From: Paenibacillus sp. BK033
GTDB taxonomy: Bacteria; Bacillota; Bacilli; Paenibacillales; Paenibacillaceae
Direction: 5' to 3'
DNA: 64,000 bases
Assembly: GCF_004345425.1 (NCBI RefSeq)
Contig: NZ_SLVP01000005.1
Location: 310,001-374,000 of the forward strand
The stretch's first letter is position 1, and each line of letters starts with the position of its first letter. Under the pieces are notes generated by a model. That model made no database searches. It saw nothing but the letters and a program-made list of their open reading frames with translations, and was not told the origin of the DNA. Positions 26,336 through 34,173 of the stretch are shown piece after piece. The position numbers were made by a program, and so were the translations under genes.

Positions 26336-27118
26336 ATGGAATTAGGATTTAAAGGAAAACGGGCCATCATTACCGGCGGAAGCAAAGGCATCGGATTTGC
26401 AACCGCGATGCTGCTTGCTGCCGAAGGCGCGCAGGTTGCCCTTGTAGCCAGAAGCGAAGAGCCGCTCAAAGCTGCAGCAGAAAAAATTACTGCAAAGACT
26501 GGCGTAGAGCCGCTTATTATTTCTGCCGACGTATCCGTTGAAGCTGAGGTGCAGCGCGCGGTATTGACGGCAGCCGAGCGATTCGGCGGCATCGACATAC
26601 TCGTCAATAACGCCGGCACTTCGGCGGCAAAGCCATTCGAAGCAGTCGATGCAGCGGCTTGGTCGGCCGATCTGGATCTAAAGCTGTTCGGAGCGATCCA
26701 TTTCACGCGGGCGGCATTGCCGTTCCTGCGCCAGAGTGGGGGAGGCGCGGTCGTTAACGTAACGGCAATCGGCGGCAAAACGCCTTCCGGCTCTTCGCTG
26801 CCGACCTCGGTAAGCCGGGCAGCCGGCTTGGCGCTAACGAAGGCAATGAGCAAGGATCTGGCGGCCGACGGAATTCGCGTAAATGCGGTTTGCATCGGCT
26901 TGATCCGGAGCGATCAGATCGAGCGGATGTGGCAGGCAACGGCTCCGCAACTTACCTGGGACGAATTCGCCGCGGACCCTCGTCACGACATTCCTTTGAG
27001 GCGAATCGGCCGTACGGAGGAAGCGGCGAACGTGATCGCGTTTCTCGTATCGGATGCCGCTTCTTACGTGACGGGTACATCCGTTAATATTGACGGCGGC
27101 AAAGCAGCTGTTCTCTAA
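26336..27118 (+). CDS. SDR-family protein lacking the catalytic Tyr-Lys pair
   Basis: This 260-residue Rossmann protein has the NAD(P) motif TGGSKGIG and the NNAG motif. It ends in the SDR C-terminal pattern SYVTGTSVNIDGG. The active-site YxxxK is replaced by TSVSR, with Thr157 and Arg161 where Tyr and Lys are expected. The surrounding sequence (PTSVSRAAG) is otherwise well kept, so this looks like a distinct SDR subgroup rather than a damaged gene. Oxidoreductase activity is therefore uncertain. The ATG at 26336 follows AAGGGAG. A terminator follows. Confidence 0.85.
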   Translation: MELGFKGKRAIITGGSKGIGFATAMLLAAEGAQVALVARSEEPLKAAAEKITAKTGVEPLIISADVSVEAEVQRAVLTAAERFGGIDILVNNAGTSAAKPFEAVDAAAWSADLDLKLFGAIHFTRAALPFLRQSGGGAVVNVTAIGGKTPSGSSLPTSVSRAAGLALTKAMSKDLAADGIRVNAVCIGLIRSDQIERMWQATAPQLTWDEFAADPRHDIPLRRIGRTEEAANVIAFLVSDAASYVTGTSVNIDGGKAAVL

Positions 27119-27141
27119 ACGGGATAGGATTTACGTTGATC

Positions 27142-27170
27142 AAAAAAGTCGCGTAACCGCGGCTTTTTTT
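27142..27170 (+). terminator. Intrinsic terminator of the SDR gene
   Basis: An 11-bp stem (one G-U) with a TAAC loop ends in a run of seven T. Confidence 0.85.
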
Positions 27171-27258
27171 GATTTTTCCCCGCATAAAAAGGATCGCGGG
27201 ATAAATCGTTTAAGGACTGCGGCATACTAACAGCAATTGGCTTGCGAAAATTCTTTAC

Positions 27259-27270
27259 TGTTCGTTCTTA
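27259..27270. promoter_or_regulatory. Half-operator in front of the TetR gene
   Basis: TGTTCGTTCTTA here is nearly the reverse complement of the AAAGAACGAACA half of the palindrome before the MFS gene (28062-28083). Related copies lie near 27904-27925 and 27968-27986. They may be binding sites of the TetR protein encoded between them. Confidence 0.4.
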
Positions 27271-27305
27271 AACCGCTATGATTGGACATAAGGGAGGTAT
27301 GAACA

Positions 27306-27890
27306 ATGGCTAGACCAAGAGAATTCGACCAAGATGCTGTGCTGCAGAAGGCGATGGAATTATTCTGGGAAAAAGGATACGAACGCACATCGATTCAAGA
27401 TTTAGTAGAGCGTACCGGTGTGCACAGAGGCAGCTTGTACGATACCTTTGGGGATAAGAATCAGCTTTTTCTGACTTGTCTGGACCGGTTCCGTGAAGGA
27501 AACCGCGGTCATGCCTATAGCATTCTTGAAGAGAACGGACCTGCGAAAGACGTGTTATGGCGTTACTTTCAGCGGTTGATCGATGTAGCGATAAGCGAAG
27601 AAAATGGCCGCCGCGGATGTCTAATTGCCAATACCGCCATGGAGATGGGGAAGGTAGATCCGGTTGTTTCTTTCCGGATTGAAGCGTATACGCTGGATAT
27701 GGAAACGAATTTCAAGAAATTTCTGATGCGTGCCCAGCAGCAAGGCGAGCTGAAAACAAAGTATACCGTGCAAGAAGCGGCCAGATTCCTGTTGAATACG
27801 CGATACGGGCTTTATGTGCTTGCGAAAATCGCAACGGACCGTCAAGTGCTCGAGGATGCTGCGAAGGTAGCAATGTCAATCCTTGTCTGA
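27306..27890 (+). CDS. TetR-family transcriptional regulator
   Basis: This 194-residue protein has an N-terminal helix-turn-helix: FDQDAVLQKAMELFWEKGYE, then TSIQDLVERTGVHRGSLYDTFG. The C-terminal ligand domain resembles that of AcuR/YxaF-like regulators (CLIANTAMEMG). AGGGAGG precedes the ATG. The MFS gene downstream on the same strand has a palindrome at its promoter, so the TetR protein probably represses the exporter and itself. Confidence 0.9.
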   Translation: MARPREFDQDAVLQKAMELFWEKGYERTSIQDLVERTGVHRGSLYDTFGDKNQLFLTCLDRFREGNRGHAYSILEENGPAKDVLWRYFQRLIDVAISEENGRRGCLIANTAMEMGKVDPVVSFRIEAYTLDMETNFKKFLMRAQQQGELKTKYTVQEAARFLLNTRYGLYVLAKIATDRQVLEDAAKVAMSILV

Positions 27891-28061
27891 TCTGGCTGCG
27901 ATTGTTCTTGACTAATCGTTCTTAAATAAATATACTGAGACATGTGGAAATCAAGTTTGCGCGATAATTAAAGAACAGTCGTTCCGAAACGTGGATTATA
28001 CTGCATGTCTCGTCGTATTAAGTCGAAAGCATGACGTAAGAAACGCCATTTTTTTTGATTA

Positions 28062-28083
28062 TTAAAGAACGAACATTCTTTAA
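28062..28083. promoter_or_regulatory. Palindromic operator at the MFS promoter
   Basis: TTAAAGAA and TTCTTTAA form a perfect 8-bp dyad with a 6-base centre. It abuts the -35 element of the MFS promoter, so a bound TetR dimer would block transcription. Confidence 0.6.
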
Positions 28084-28113
28084 TTGATTTTCTAATTTAG
28101 GTCATCCTATAAC
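28084..28113 (+). promoter_or_regulatory. Sigma-A promoter of the MFS gene
   Basis: TTGATT and TATAAC with an 18-base spacer lie 20 bases before the ATG. The operator ends at the base before the -35. Confidence 0.55.
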
Positions 28114-28133
28114 CAACGAAAAGAGGTCAAAAC

Positions 28134-29354
28134 ATGCGAACAATATCTTCGAAAGCGTCCTTCTGGATTGTGGCTTGGGTACTCACGGTCAGCTTATGGT
28201 CCAGCACGGCGCCGTCCATTGAATTTCCGGTTTATGCATTGCAGTGGCATCTTTCCAAGTCGGTAACAACCGGTATCTTCTCGGTGTATCCAATCGTTCT
28301 TATTCTTGTTTTGTTTCTGCTTGGCAATCTGTCCGACTACATTGGCCGCAGAAATACGTTAATTACGGGACTAATCTTTCTTCTTATCGGGGCAGTGGTA
28401 TTCGCAACAGCGCAGAACGTGTTCTGGCTGTTTGTCGGCCGGATATTCCAAGGCCTTGGGGTAGGGTTAACCGCCGGATCCGGAGCGGCTGCGCTTGTGG
28501 AATTCAATCCGACCACAAATAAAAAGCTGCCTGGCTCCATAAACACGATTACTCAGGCTGTTGGGCTATTCCTTGCTACAATCGTGGGAGCGGCATTGAT
28601 TAAGTACGCGCCGGCACCGCTTCATTTCAGCTATTGGGTATTGGCCGTTCTCGTATTTGCCAGCATCATTTTAAGTCTCTTTCTTCCCAAGCAAACCAAA
28701 GCGCAGTCTGAAGCAAGACCTGCCTTCAAGCTTCAGATTCGGGGGGTAAAGGTTCCGAGGGGACAATGGGGCATCTACTTGCTGGCAGCCCTGGCGATTG
28801 GCACGGGCTTCGCGAACGGTGCGGTATTGCTGTCGCTTGGCGCCCAAATCGCCCGTGACGTCATTGGCACGCAGGATATCCTTGTCATCGGTACCGTATT
28901 GTCCGTTTCATACTTGCTTGCCTCGGTCAGCGCTACCATTGCCGGCCGGTTAAAACCGGTTGTATCTATTCGCATCGGCATGGCTTCCATCGTAGTAGCG
29001 GCTGTATTGCTCTTTAGTGCCGCGGAGGTTCATTCGTTCCTTCTCTTCATGAGCTCATCCGTGCTGGGAGGCCTTGCGTACGGGTTCTCCGCATCCGGAG
29101 GCATTGGATTAGCGGCAATCAACTCTCAAGCCCATAACCGCGTTCAATTTTTATCCGCCGTGCTCGTTGCCGCATACTTGTTCCAAGGAACCAGCGCCTA
29201 TGGCGGCGGAGTCGCTTCCAGCACGTTAGGCTTTAGTACCGCAATCGGAATGATGTCGGTCATTATTGCCGTCCTAGCGTTATCGACATTCTTGCTCGCC
29301 ATAAAGAAAAGTAAAAATAAGGAGGCTATAGCAGCAGAGCCTGCCACGCCATAA
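28134..29354 (+). CDS. MFS transporter, 12-helix type
   Basis: This 406-residue polytopic protein has the MFS motif-A-like loop GNLSDYIGRRNTL (about residue 65) and the GRIFQGLGVG segment of the fourth helix. It resembles drug/metabolite exporters of the DHA1 group. AGAGGTC precedes the ATG. Upstream are a sigma-A promoter, a palindromic operator and a TetR gene, so it is probably induced by its own substrate. A terminator follows immediately after the stop codon. Confidence 0.88.
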   Translation: MRTISSKASFWIVAWVLTVSLWSSTAPSIEFPVYALQWHLSKSVTTGIFSVYPIVLILVLFLLGNLSDYIGRRNTLITGLIFLLIGAVVFATAQNVFWLFVGRIFQGLGVGLTAGSGAAALVEFNPTTNKKLPGSINTITQAVGLFLATIVGAALIKYAPAPLHFSYWVLAVLVFASIILSLFLPKQTKAQSEARPAFKLQIRGVKVPRGQWGIYLLAALAIGTGFANGAVLLSLGAQIARDVIGTQDILVIGTVLSVSYLLASVSATIAGRLKPVVSIRIGMASIVVAAVLLFSAAEVHSFLLFMSSSVLGGLAYGFSASGGIGLAAINSQAHNRVQFLSAVLVAAYLFQGTSAYGGGVASSTLGFSTAIGMMSVIIAVLALSTFLLAIKKSKNKEAIAAEPATP

Positions 29355-29361
29355 TGAAGAG

Positions 29362-29388
29362 AGGATGCCCGGAGGGCGTCCTTTTTTT
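29362..29388 (+). terminator. Intrinsic terminator of the MFS gene
   Basis: A 9-bp stem (one G-U) with a GGA loop is followed by seven T. It begins 8 bases after the stop. Confidence 0.85.
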
Positions 29389-29473
29389 ATTTCACCTAAA
29401 CTCGCCGTTGACCCGTATTTTCTCGTTTTTTATAGTGATATTATCTACTCTGTGTACATTTGGAGATGGTCCC

Positions 29474-30397
29474 ATGACGGCTTACGAAAAACCTTTGCTC
29501 ACTAATAGCGAAGTTGAACAGGTATTGCAGCATCGGCTTGGACCGGGCGCGACGGAGCTTGCACAATTATCCGGAGGAAATATTAGCAGCGTGTTTGCTT
29601 TTATGCATGCAGGGAAAGGATATGTCGTGAAATTCAGCGATTTGAAAGGCGCCTACGAGACGGAACGATACGTATCGGAATTGCTGACGGCTCAAGGTAT
29701 TCCTTTTCCGAAATGCGTGGCTTATGGAACAACGGAACGATTATCCTATGCGATTACGGAACGAATAGAAGGACGCCTTTTATCCGATTGCACCTTGGAA
29801 GAGCAGAAACGCTTATTACCGGAACTGTTTGATATTTTAACGGGAATGGTTAAGGCAGAAGTTCGGAGCACCAACGGATACGGCTGGATTGAAGCGGATG
29901 GGAACGGAGCTTATTCAACTTGGAAGGACTTTGTCATCGCCGTAAACGCGGAGGAGCAGACGGGCTTCTGGGAGAATTGGCAGGAGCTGTATCGCACGTC
30001 TTGCTTGGAAAGAGCGGTCTATGAAGAAATTTATAACCGGCTTATGACCTACGTGCCCTATAATGCTCCGTACAGGAGCTTTGTGCATGGGGACTTTCAT
30101 CAGTGGAATGTTTTATCGGACGGACAACGGGTGACCGGCATTATTGACGGCAATTGCTTGTATGGCGATCCTTTGATTGATCTGGCAGTACTTGACCGGC
30201 ATATGCCATGGAACGGCGTCATATCGGCTTATGAAGCATACCGGGCGAAAACAGCGATCGAGCATCCGCAATTCAGGGAACGGTTAATGGGCGCTTATTA
30301 TTTGAAAGGGCTCGACGGACTCCGCTTCTACGCGAAGATGGGATGGAACGAAGCTTATCAGGTGACGAAAGACTTCTTGTTGAATCTGGAGGCTTGA
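29474..30397 (+). CDS. Hph-like APH-family phosphotransferase
   Basis: This 307-residue protein is a phosphotransferase of the APH superfamily. The catalytic motif VHGDFHQWN gives Asp207 and IIDGN gives the metal-binding Asp225. The position after Asp225 is Gly-Asn rather than the usual Trp/Phe-Glu. The layout resembles hygromycin B kinases, but the substrate is not proved. The ATG at 29474 follows GGAGATGG; the longer frame from 29354 would overlap the MFS stop and the terminator, so it is rejected. A strong terminator follows. Confidence 0.83.
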   Translation: MTAYEKPLLTNSEVEQVLQHRLGPGATELAQLSGGNISSVFAFMHAGKGYVVKFSDLKGAYETERYVSELLTAQGIPFPKCVAYGTTERLSYAITERIEGRLLSDCTLEEQKRLLPELFDILTGMVKAEVRSTNGYGWIEADGNGAYSTWKDFVIAVNAEEQTGFWENWQELYRTSCLERAVYEEIYNRLMTYVPYNAPYRSFVHGDFHQWNVLSDGQRVTGIIDGNCLYGDPLIDLAVLDRHMPWNGVISAYEAYRAKTAIEHPQFRERLMGAYYLKGLDGLRFYAKMGWNEAYQVTKDFLLNLEA

Positions 30398-30467
30398 CCA
30401 CCGAACAGAAAGAACCGACGCGGCAATCATCAGTGACAAGCGATGAATGCCACGCCGGTTTCGATTG

Positions 30468-30492
30468 ACCTGCCGCGCCGGCAGGTTTTTTT
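30468..30492 (+). terminator. Intrinsic terminator after the APH-like gene
   Basis: A perfect 8-bp GC-rich stem with a 3-base loop is followed by seven T, then a second T-run. Confidence 0.85.
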
Positions 30493-30585
30493 GTTTTTTG
30501 CGGGGATATTTATGAAACGAAAACGCGCATTTTACAGTATGTAAGGCTAAAGCGAATATTTGAAGCGAAGGGGTCAAGGACATAG

Positions 30586-31401
30586 ATGACAAATACGGAA
30601 GATCTTCAATACCTAAATGCGGAGTTAAGGCTGATCGAGCAGTGGGAGAAGGAGCAGAAGGATCTGTTCTTTTGGGAAAAGCTAGGCCGGTTGCCGTTTG
30701 TGATCCTGGACCGCTTAACGCCAAAGTTCATCCAGGACAAAATCGGAGTCGTGCTAGACGAGCTTGGAAGCTACGTGCAAAGCGGAGGCAGGTATTTAAT
30801 CAGCAAGGAGCAAATGTACCGGAGGATGCTGCCTGACGTCGAAGATCCGGATGCCGATACCGCATTGGAGCAAATCGCGCAGCTGCCGCTTGGGAGAATG
30901 GACGAAATCGCCCAAAGCATCAGCAGATCAAGCAGCAATACCGCGACCGTTCAAGGCGCAACGACGGGAATCGGCGGACTCTTCACCCTTGCCATCGATA
31001 TTCCGCTCCTGCTTGGCATTTCCATTAAAGCGCTGCAGGAGATTGCGATCAGCTACGGTTATGACCCATCAGAGAAGTCCGAGCGAATTTTTATCGTGAA
31101 ATGCCTGCAGTTCTCATCCTCCGACATTGTTGGCAAGAAAGCCATTCTCGAGGATCTTGCCGCTTTCCATACAGGCGAGCAGAGCAAGCAGGTATTATCT
31201 CAGCTGCAAGGATGGCGTGAGGTCATGTTGTCGTACAGGGATAATTTCGGTTGGAAAAAGCTATTTCAGATGATTCCGATCGCGGGTATTCTGTTCGGCG
31301 CATATCTCAATCGTTCCACCCTTCAGGATGTGACCGAAACGGGCAGAATCATGTACCGGAAGCGCAGAATTATTCAGAAATTGAGTCTAGCCCGTGAATA
31401 G
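30586..31401 (+). CDS. EcsC-family protein
   Basis: This 271-residue protein belongs to the EcsC family. The central, moderately hydrophobic part GIGGLFTLAIDIPLLLGISIKALQEIA is the family's core, followed by the conserved segment around FIVKCLQFSS. EcsC is linked to the Ecs ABC transporter and to protease-related phenotypes in Bacillus, but no ecsA or ecsB is nearby here. The start at the ATG 30586 has only a weak upstream site. Function remains unassigned. Confidence 0.85.
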   Translation: MTNTEDLQYLNAELRLIEQWEKEQKDLFFWEKLGRLPFVILDRLTPKFIQDKIGVVLDELGSYVQSGGRYLISKEQMYRRMLPDVEDPDADTALEQIAQLPLGRMDEIAQSISRSSSNTATVQGATTGIGGLFTLAIDIPLLLGISIKALQEIAISYGYDPSEKSERIFIVKCLQFSSSDIVGKKAILEDLAAFHTGEQSKQVLSQLQGWREVMLSYRDNFGWKKLFQMIPIAGILFGAYLNRSTLQDVTETGRIMYRKRRIIQKLSLARE

Positions 31402-31475
31402 AGCGGGGACAAGAAGGTTATTGTAAGGGGGCAGACGAAGTAAACCGGACAACAGGGATAAAGGAGAAAATCTTA

Positions 31476-32021
31476 GTGGAAAATATGCAATGGTACGAGA
31501 AGCTGCATGACTATTTTCCGGAGCACGAAATGAAGGATCCTCACCAGCTCGTTGACTTGCTTGAAGAGACGGATGTCTATCACATTAAAGAAACCGACAG
31601 CTACATCGTTTTGTATGCCGAGTTCACGACCTTTATTTTTATCGATTATCTGTTGGTCACGCCGCATTCGAGAAGCAGAGGGGTTGGCTCCCGGGTTCTC
31701 AACTCGTTAAAAACAAAGGGGAAAATGATCCTGCTTGAAGCCGAGCCGAACGATCCCGAGAACGAGGATACCCGGAGGCGCCTGGCTTTTTACAAGAAGA
31801 ACGGCTTCAAAAAAGCGGATCGGATTATGTATGCTCCAGAGGATTTCGAAGGCCATCAGTATCCCATGCATGTGTTATATTGGTCGCCGGTCGAACTGGA
31901 GGACGAGATCATCATGGGCCGCATGGAAAAGGCATGCAAGGAAATTCATAATTTTAAATCCAAACAGTATTATGGGCGCATATTGGTCGACCCCGATAAA
32001 GCACTGAAATTATTGCATTAA
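31476..32021 (+). CDS. GNAT-family N-acetyltransferase
   Basis: This 181-residue protein has the GNAT acetyl-CoA pattern: a strand with FIFIDYLLVTPHSRSRGVGSR (in part) supplying the R/Q-x-x-G-x-G/A loop, and AFYKKNGFKKADR as motif B. The substrate is unknown. The GTG at 31476 follows AAGGAG with suitable spacing; an ATG three codons later is the alternative. It stands 74 bases after the EcsC gene, with no terminator between, so co-transcription is possible. Confidence 0.85.
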   Translation: MENMQWYEKLHDYFPEHEMKDPHQLVDLLEETDVYHIKETDSYIVLYAEFTTFIFIDYLLVTPHSRSRGVGSRVLNSLKTKGKMILLEAEPNDPENEDTRRRLAFYKKNGFKKADRIMYAPEDFEGHQYPMHVLYWSPVELEDEIIMGRMEKACKEIHNFKSKQYYGRILVDPDKALKLLH

Positions 32022-32044
32022 AAATAGGAAAACAACTTTGCGCG

Positions 32045-32068
32045 GCAGCCAAAATAATGGCTGCTTTT
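32045..32068 (+). terminator. Intrinsic terminator after the GNAT gene
   Basis: A 7-bp GC-rich stem (32045-32051 with 32058-32064) is followed by TTTT. Confidence 0.65.
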
Positions 32069-32168
32069 GATATCTGGATTCGAGATGCTTATTATCTTGA
32101 TTTCGTATTATGCAGGGTTAGTGGAGATATAGTAATATGAACAAGCGGACAAATTAAGAAGCCATACC

Positions 32169-32184
32169 TACCTACTAATAGGTA
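32169..32184. promoter_or_regulatory. Palindromic operator before the NIPSNAP gene
   Basis: TACCTA-CTAA-TAGGTA is a perfect 6-bp dyad. An almost identical site lies at 33132-33147 before the SDR gene. Such dyads are typical for HxlR/MarR-like repressors, none of which is encoded next to them. Confidence 0.55.
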
Positions 32185-32221
32185 ATTCTGAATAAGAGAA
32201 AAGTTAAAGGAGTTGAGACGT

Positions 32222-32548
32222 TTGTTGTACGAGCTGCGAATTTACGATATGCAACCGGGCAAGCTGCAGGCCATAAAAGACCGGTTCAGAGATCATGTCA
32301 TTGAATTATTCGGGAAGCATGATATGAAGATCACGCAATTCTGGGAAGACGAAGACGAGGCCAAGGAACGCTTATATTACGTGGTCGAACATGCCGGCAT
32401 GGAACAGCGCAACCTCAATTACGATCGTTTCCGCAACGATCCGGAGTGGATAGAAGTGAAAAGGGTCTCGGAGCTTGACGGGCCATTGGTGAAGAAACAA
32501 GAAAGCATCTTTATGAAGGACGTATCCTTCTTCGCAAACAATAAATAA
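32222..32548 (+). CDS. NIPSNAP-family protein
   Basis: This protein of about 108 residues has the NIPSNAP pattern, a small ferredoxin-like alpha-beta fold. It opens with LYELRIYDMQPGKL and contains LFGKHDMKITQFWE and RNLNYDRFRNDPEW. Bacterial members are often near oxidoreductases and hydrolases of aromatic or lipid metabolism, and their role is unclear. TTG codons at 32222 and 32225 are the best starts, 9-12 bases after AAAGGAG; a TTG at 32213 abuts that site. The NAD(P)H oxidoreductase follows 22 bases later. A truncated copy of its first ten codons lies at 33965. Confidence 0.82.
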   Translation: MLYELRIYDMQPGKLQAIKDRFRDHVIELFGKHDMKITQFWEDEDEAKERLYYVVEHAGMEQRNLNYDRFRNDPEWIEVKRVSELDGPLVKKQESIFMKDVSFFANNK

Positions 32549-32570
32549 ACCATTAAAGGAGCAAATGATC

Positions 32571-33110
32571 ATGAAAACATTAGTAATCGCAGCACACCCT
32601 AATATGGAAGCATCGCGCGTGAATAAAGCTTGGCTTGAAGAATTGAGGAAACAAGGCGAATACACCATCCATGAAATTTACAAAGCTTACCCGGACGAAA
32701 ATATCGATGTTGCGAAAGAGCAGGCGCTGGTGGAAGCCCATGACCGCATTATCTTCCAATTCCCGCTCTTCTGGTACAGCGCGCCCGCACTATTGAAAAA
32801 ATGGTTTGATACCGTGCTGCAATACGGCTGGGCTTTCGGTCCGGAAGGCGACAAAACAACCGGCAAGGAATTTGGCGTAGCCGTCTCCACTTACGGGTCC
32901 GAGGAATCGTATCAGCCAACCGGCTTCAACCGATTCACCGTACAAGAAATCTTGCGTCCGTTTGAAGCAACGGCTCATTTCATTAGCGCAACTTATCTTC
33001 CTCACTTTACTTTAAACGACGTATCCAATCTTACCGACGAGCGGCTGGCGCAAAGCAGTATCGACTACGTTAACCATTTGAGAACGGTTAAGCCGTTGGC
33101 AAAGGTTTGA
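32571..33110 (+). CDS. NAD(P)H-dependent flavin oxidoreductase (flavodoxin fold)
   Basis: This 179-residue protein belongs to the NQO/KefF/MdaB-like family. It has an N-terminal KTLVIAAHPN FMN-phosphate loop and the FQFPLFWYSAPALLKKWFD segment, the family's hallmark. It would reduce quinones or electrophiles with NAD(P)H. The ATG at 32571 is 9 bases after AAAGGAG; an ATG at 32565 is too close. It lies in the palindrome-flanked NIPSNAP/oxidoreductase/SDR cluster, so it is probably under the same repressor. Confidence 0.88.
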   Translation: MKTLVIAAHPNMEASRVNKAWLEELRKQGEYTIHEIYKAYPDENIDVAKEQALVEAHDRIIFQFPLFWYSAPALLKKWFDTVLQYGWAFGPEGDKTTGKEFGVAVSTYGSEESYQPTGFNRFTVQEILRPFEATAHFISATYLPHFTLNDVSNLTDERLAQSSIDYVNHLRTVKPLAKV

Positions 33111-33131
33111 TAAATCAGCGTCTCAAAAAAC

Positions 33132-33147
33132 TATCTATTGATAGGTA
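33132..33147. promoter_or_regulatory. Second copy of the TAYCTA-N4-TAGGTA operator
   Basis: TATCTA-TTGA-TAGGTA has one mismatch to a perfect dyad and matches the site at 32169. It lies 22 bases before the SDR start, where a bound repressor would block transcription or translation of the SDR message. Confidence 0.5.
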
Positions 33148-33168
33148 AACAGAAGGGGATTAAATATC

Positions 33169-33912
33169 ATGACATTTCAAAATAAAGTTGCCATTATAAC
33201 AGGCGGAAGCAGCGGGATCGGCAAGGCGGTTGCCATTGAACTCGTTAAGAAAGGGGCGAAGGTCGTGATTAACGGCCGACGCGAGCAAACCTTGCTGGAA
33301 GCTGCAAAAGAAATCGATCCAACCGGATTGAAAATCGCCTATGTCGCAGGCGACATTTCCAAACCGCAGGTGGCAGAACGTCTGATTAGCGAAGCCATCG
33401 CGCGTTTCGGCCGTGTGGATACGCTGGTTAACAATGCCGGCATTTTTCTGGCGAAACCCTTTACGGATTACACCGAAGAGGAGTTTGAAGCCGTATTGTC
33501 CACGAATGTAGCGGGTTTCTTCCATATAACCCAGCGCGCAATTACCGAGATGCAAAAAGCAAAATCCGGGCATATTGTCAATATCACGGCAAGCGGCGTC
33601 TCCGAGCAGCCGATCAAAGATGTGCCGTCTGCACTCGCCGCGCTGACGAAAGGAGGCTTGACGACGGTGTCCAAGTCCCTTGCGATTGAATATGCGGACA
33701 AAGGCATTCGCGTCAACGCGGTTGCGCCAGGCGTTATCAAAACGCCTATGCATGCTCCCGAAACCCATGATTTCTTGGCTCAGCTGCACCCGATGAAACG
33801 GATGGGCGAGGTTCATGAAATTGTGGAAGCGATTCTGTACCTGGAAGCTGCCCAATTCGTTACGGGCGAAGTCCTTCATGTGGATGGCGGTCAAAGCGCC
33901 GGCAAGTGGTAA
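33169..33912 (+). CDS. SDR-family protein with the catalytic Tyr replaced
   Basis: This 247-residue Rossmann protein has TGGSSGIG, NNAG and a C-terminal TGEVLHVDGG. The YxxxK active site reads A-A-L-T-K: Ala157 stands where Tyr is expected and Lys161 is kept. It may act without the classical proton donor, or bind NAD(P)H without reductase activity. AAGGGG precedes the ATG. It is the third gene of the palindrome-flanked cluster. Confidence 0.87.
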   Translation: MTFQNKVAIITGGSSGIGKAVAIELVKKGAKVVINGRREQTLLEAAKEIDPTGLKIAYVAGDISKPQVAERLISEAIARFGRVDTLVNNAGIFLAKPFTDYTEEEFEAVLSTNVAGFFHITQRAITEMQKAKSGHIVNITASGVSEQPIKDVPSALAALTKGGLTTVSKSLAIEYADKGIRVNAVAPGVIKTPMHAPETHDFLAQLHPMKRMGEVHEIVEAILYLEAAQFVTGEVLHVDGGQSAGKW

Positions 33913-33964
33913 GCGAATAAGTTTGTGTTCTTGGCGTTACCCTATTTCGAAGGAGATGACGTTC

Positions 33965-33997
33965 ATGATTTACGAGCTGCGAATTTATGATGTATGA
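33965..33997 (+). pseudogene. Ten-codon NIPSNAP remnant
   Basis: A strong GAAGGAG (33949-33955) stands 9 bases before an ATG that opens MIYELRIYDV and then stops. This matches the start of the NIPSNAP protein at 32222 (LYELRIYDM) in amino acids and nearly in DNA. After the stop the sequence has no more NIPSNAP-like coding. It looks like the truncated end of a duplicated copy. Confidence 0.65.
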
Positions 33998-34044
33998 ATA
34001 ACGCGCCTTTCATCCATTCCGAACAAGGATGATTGAAATAGATG

Positions 34045-34086
34045 TGCTATCTGCTATCTCATTTTACGATAGCAGATAGCATTTTT
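34045..34086 (+). terminator. Intrinsic terminator after the NIPSNAP remnant
   Basis: A perfect 14-bp stem (34045-34058 with 34068-34081) is followed by five T. Confidence 0.85.
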
Positions 34087-34173
34087 CTGTATTATTCGTG
34101 AAAGCCGCTTCGTTGTATACTTGAAGCAAGTTAGCAAGCAAGACTGGACGTTTTATAGAAGGAGTGAGTTCCG

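Noticed and set aside
29354..29473. A 40-residue hydrophobic N-terminal extension of the Hph-like kinase.
   Set aside because: It overlaps the MFS stop codon and runs through that gene's terminator. The ATG at 29474 has a good ribosome binding site and starts the conserved part.
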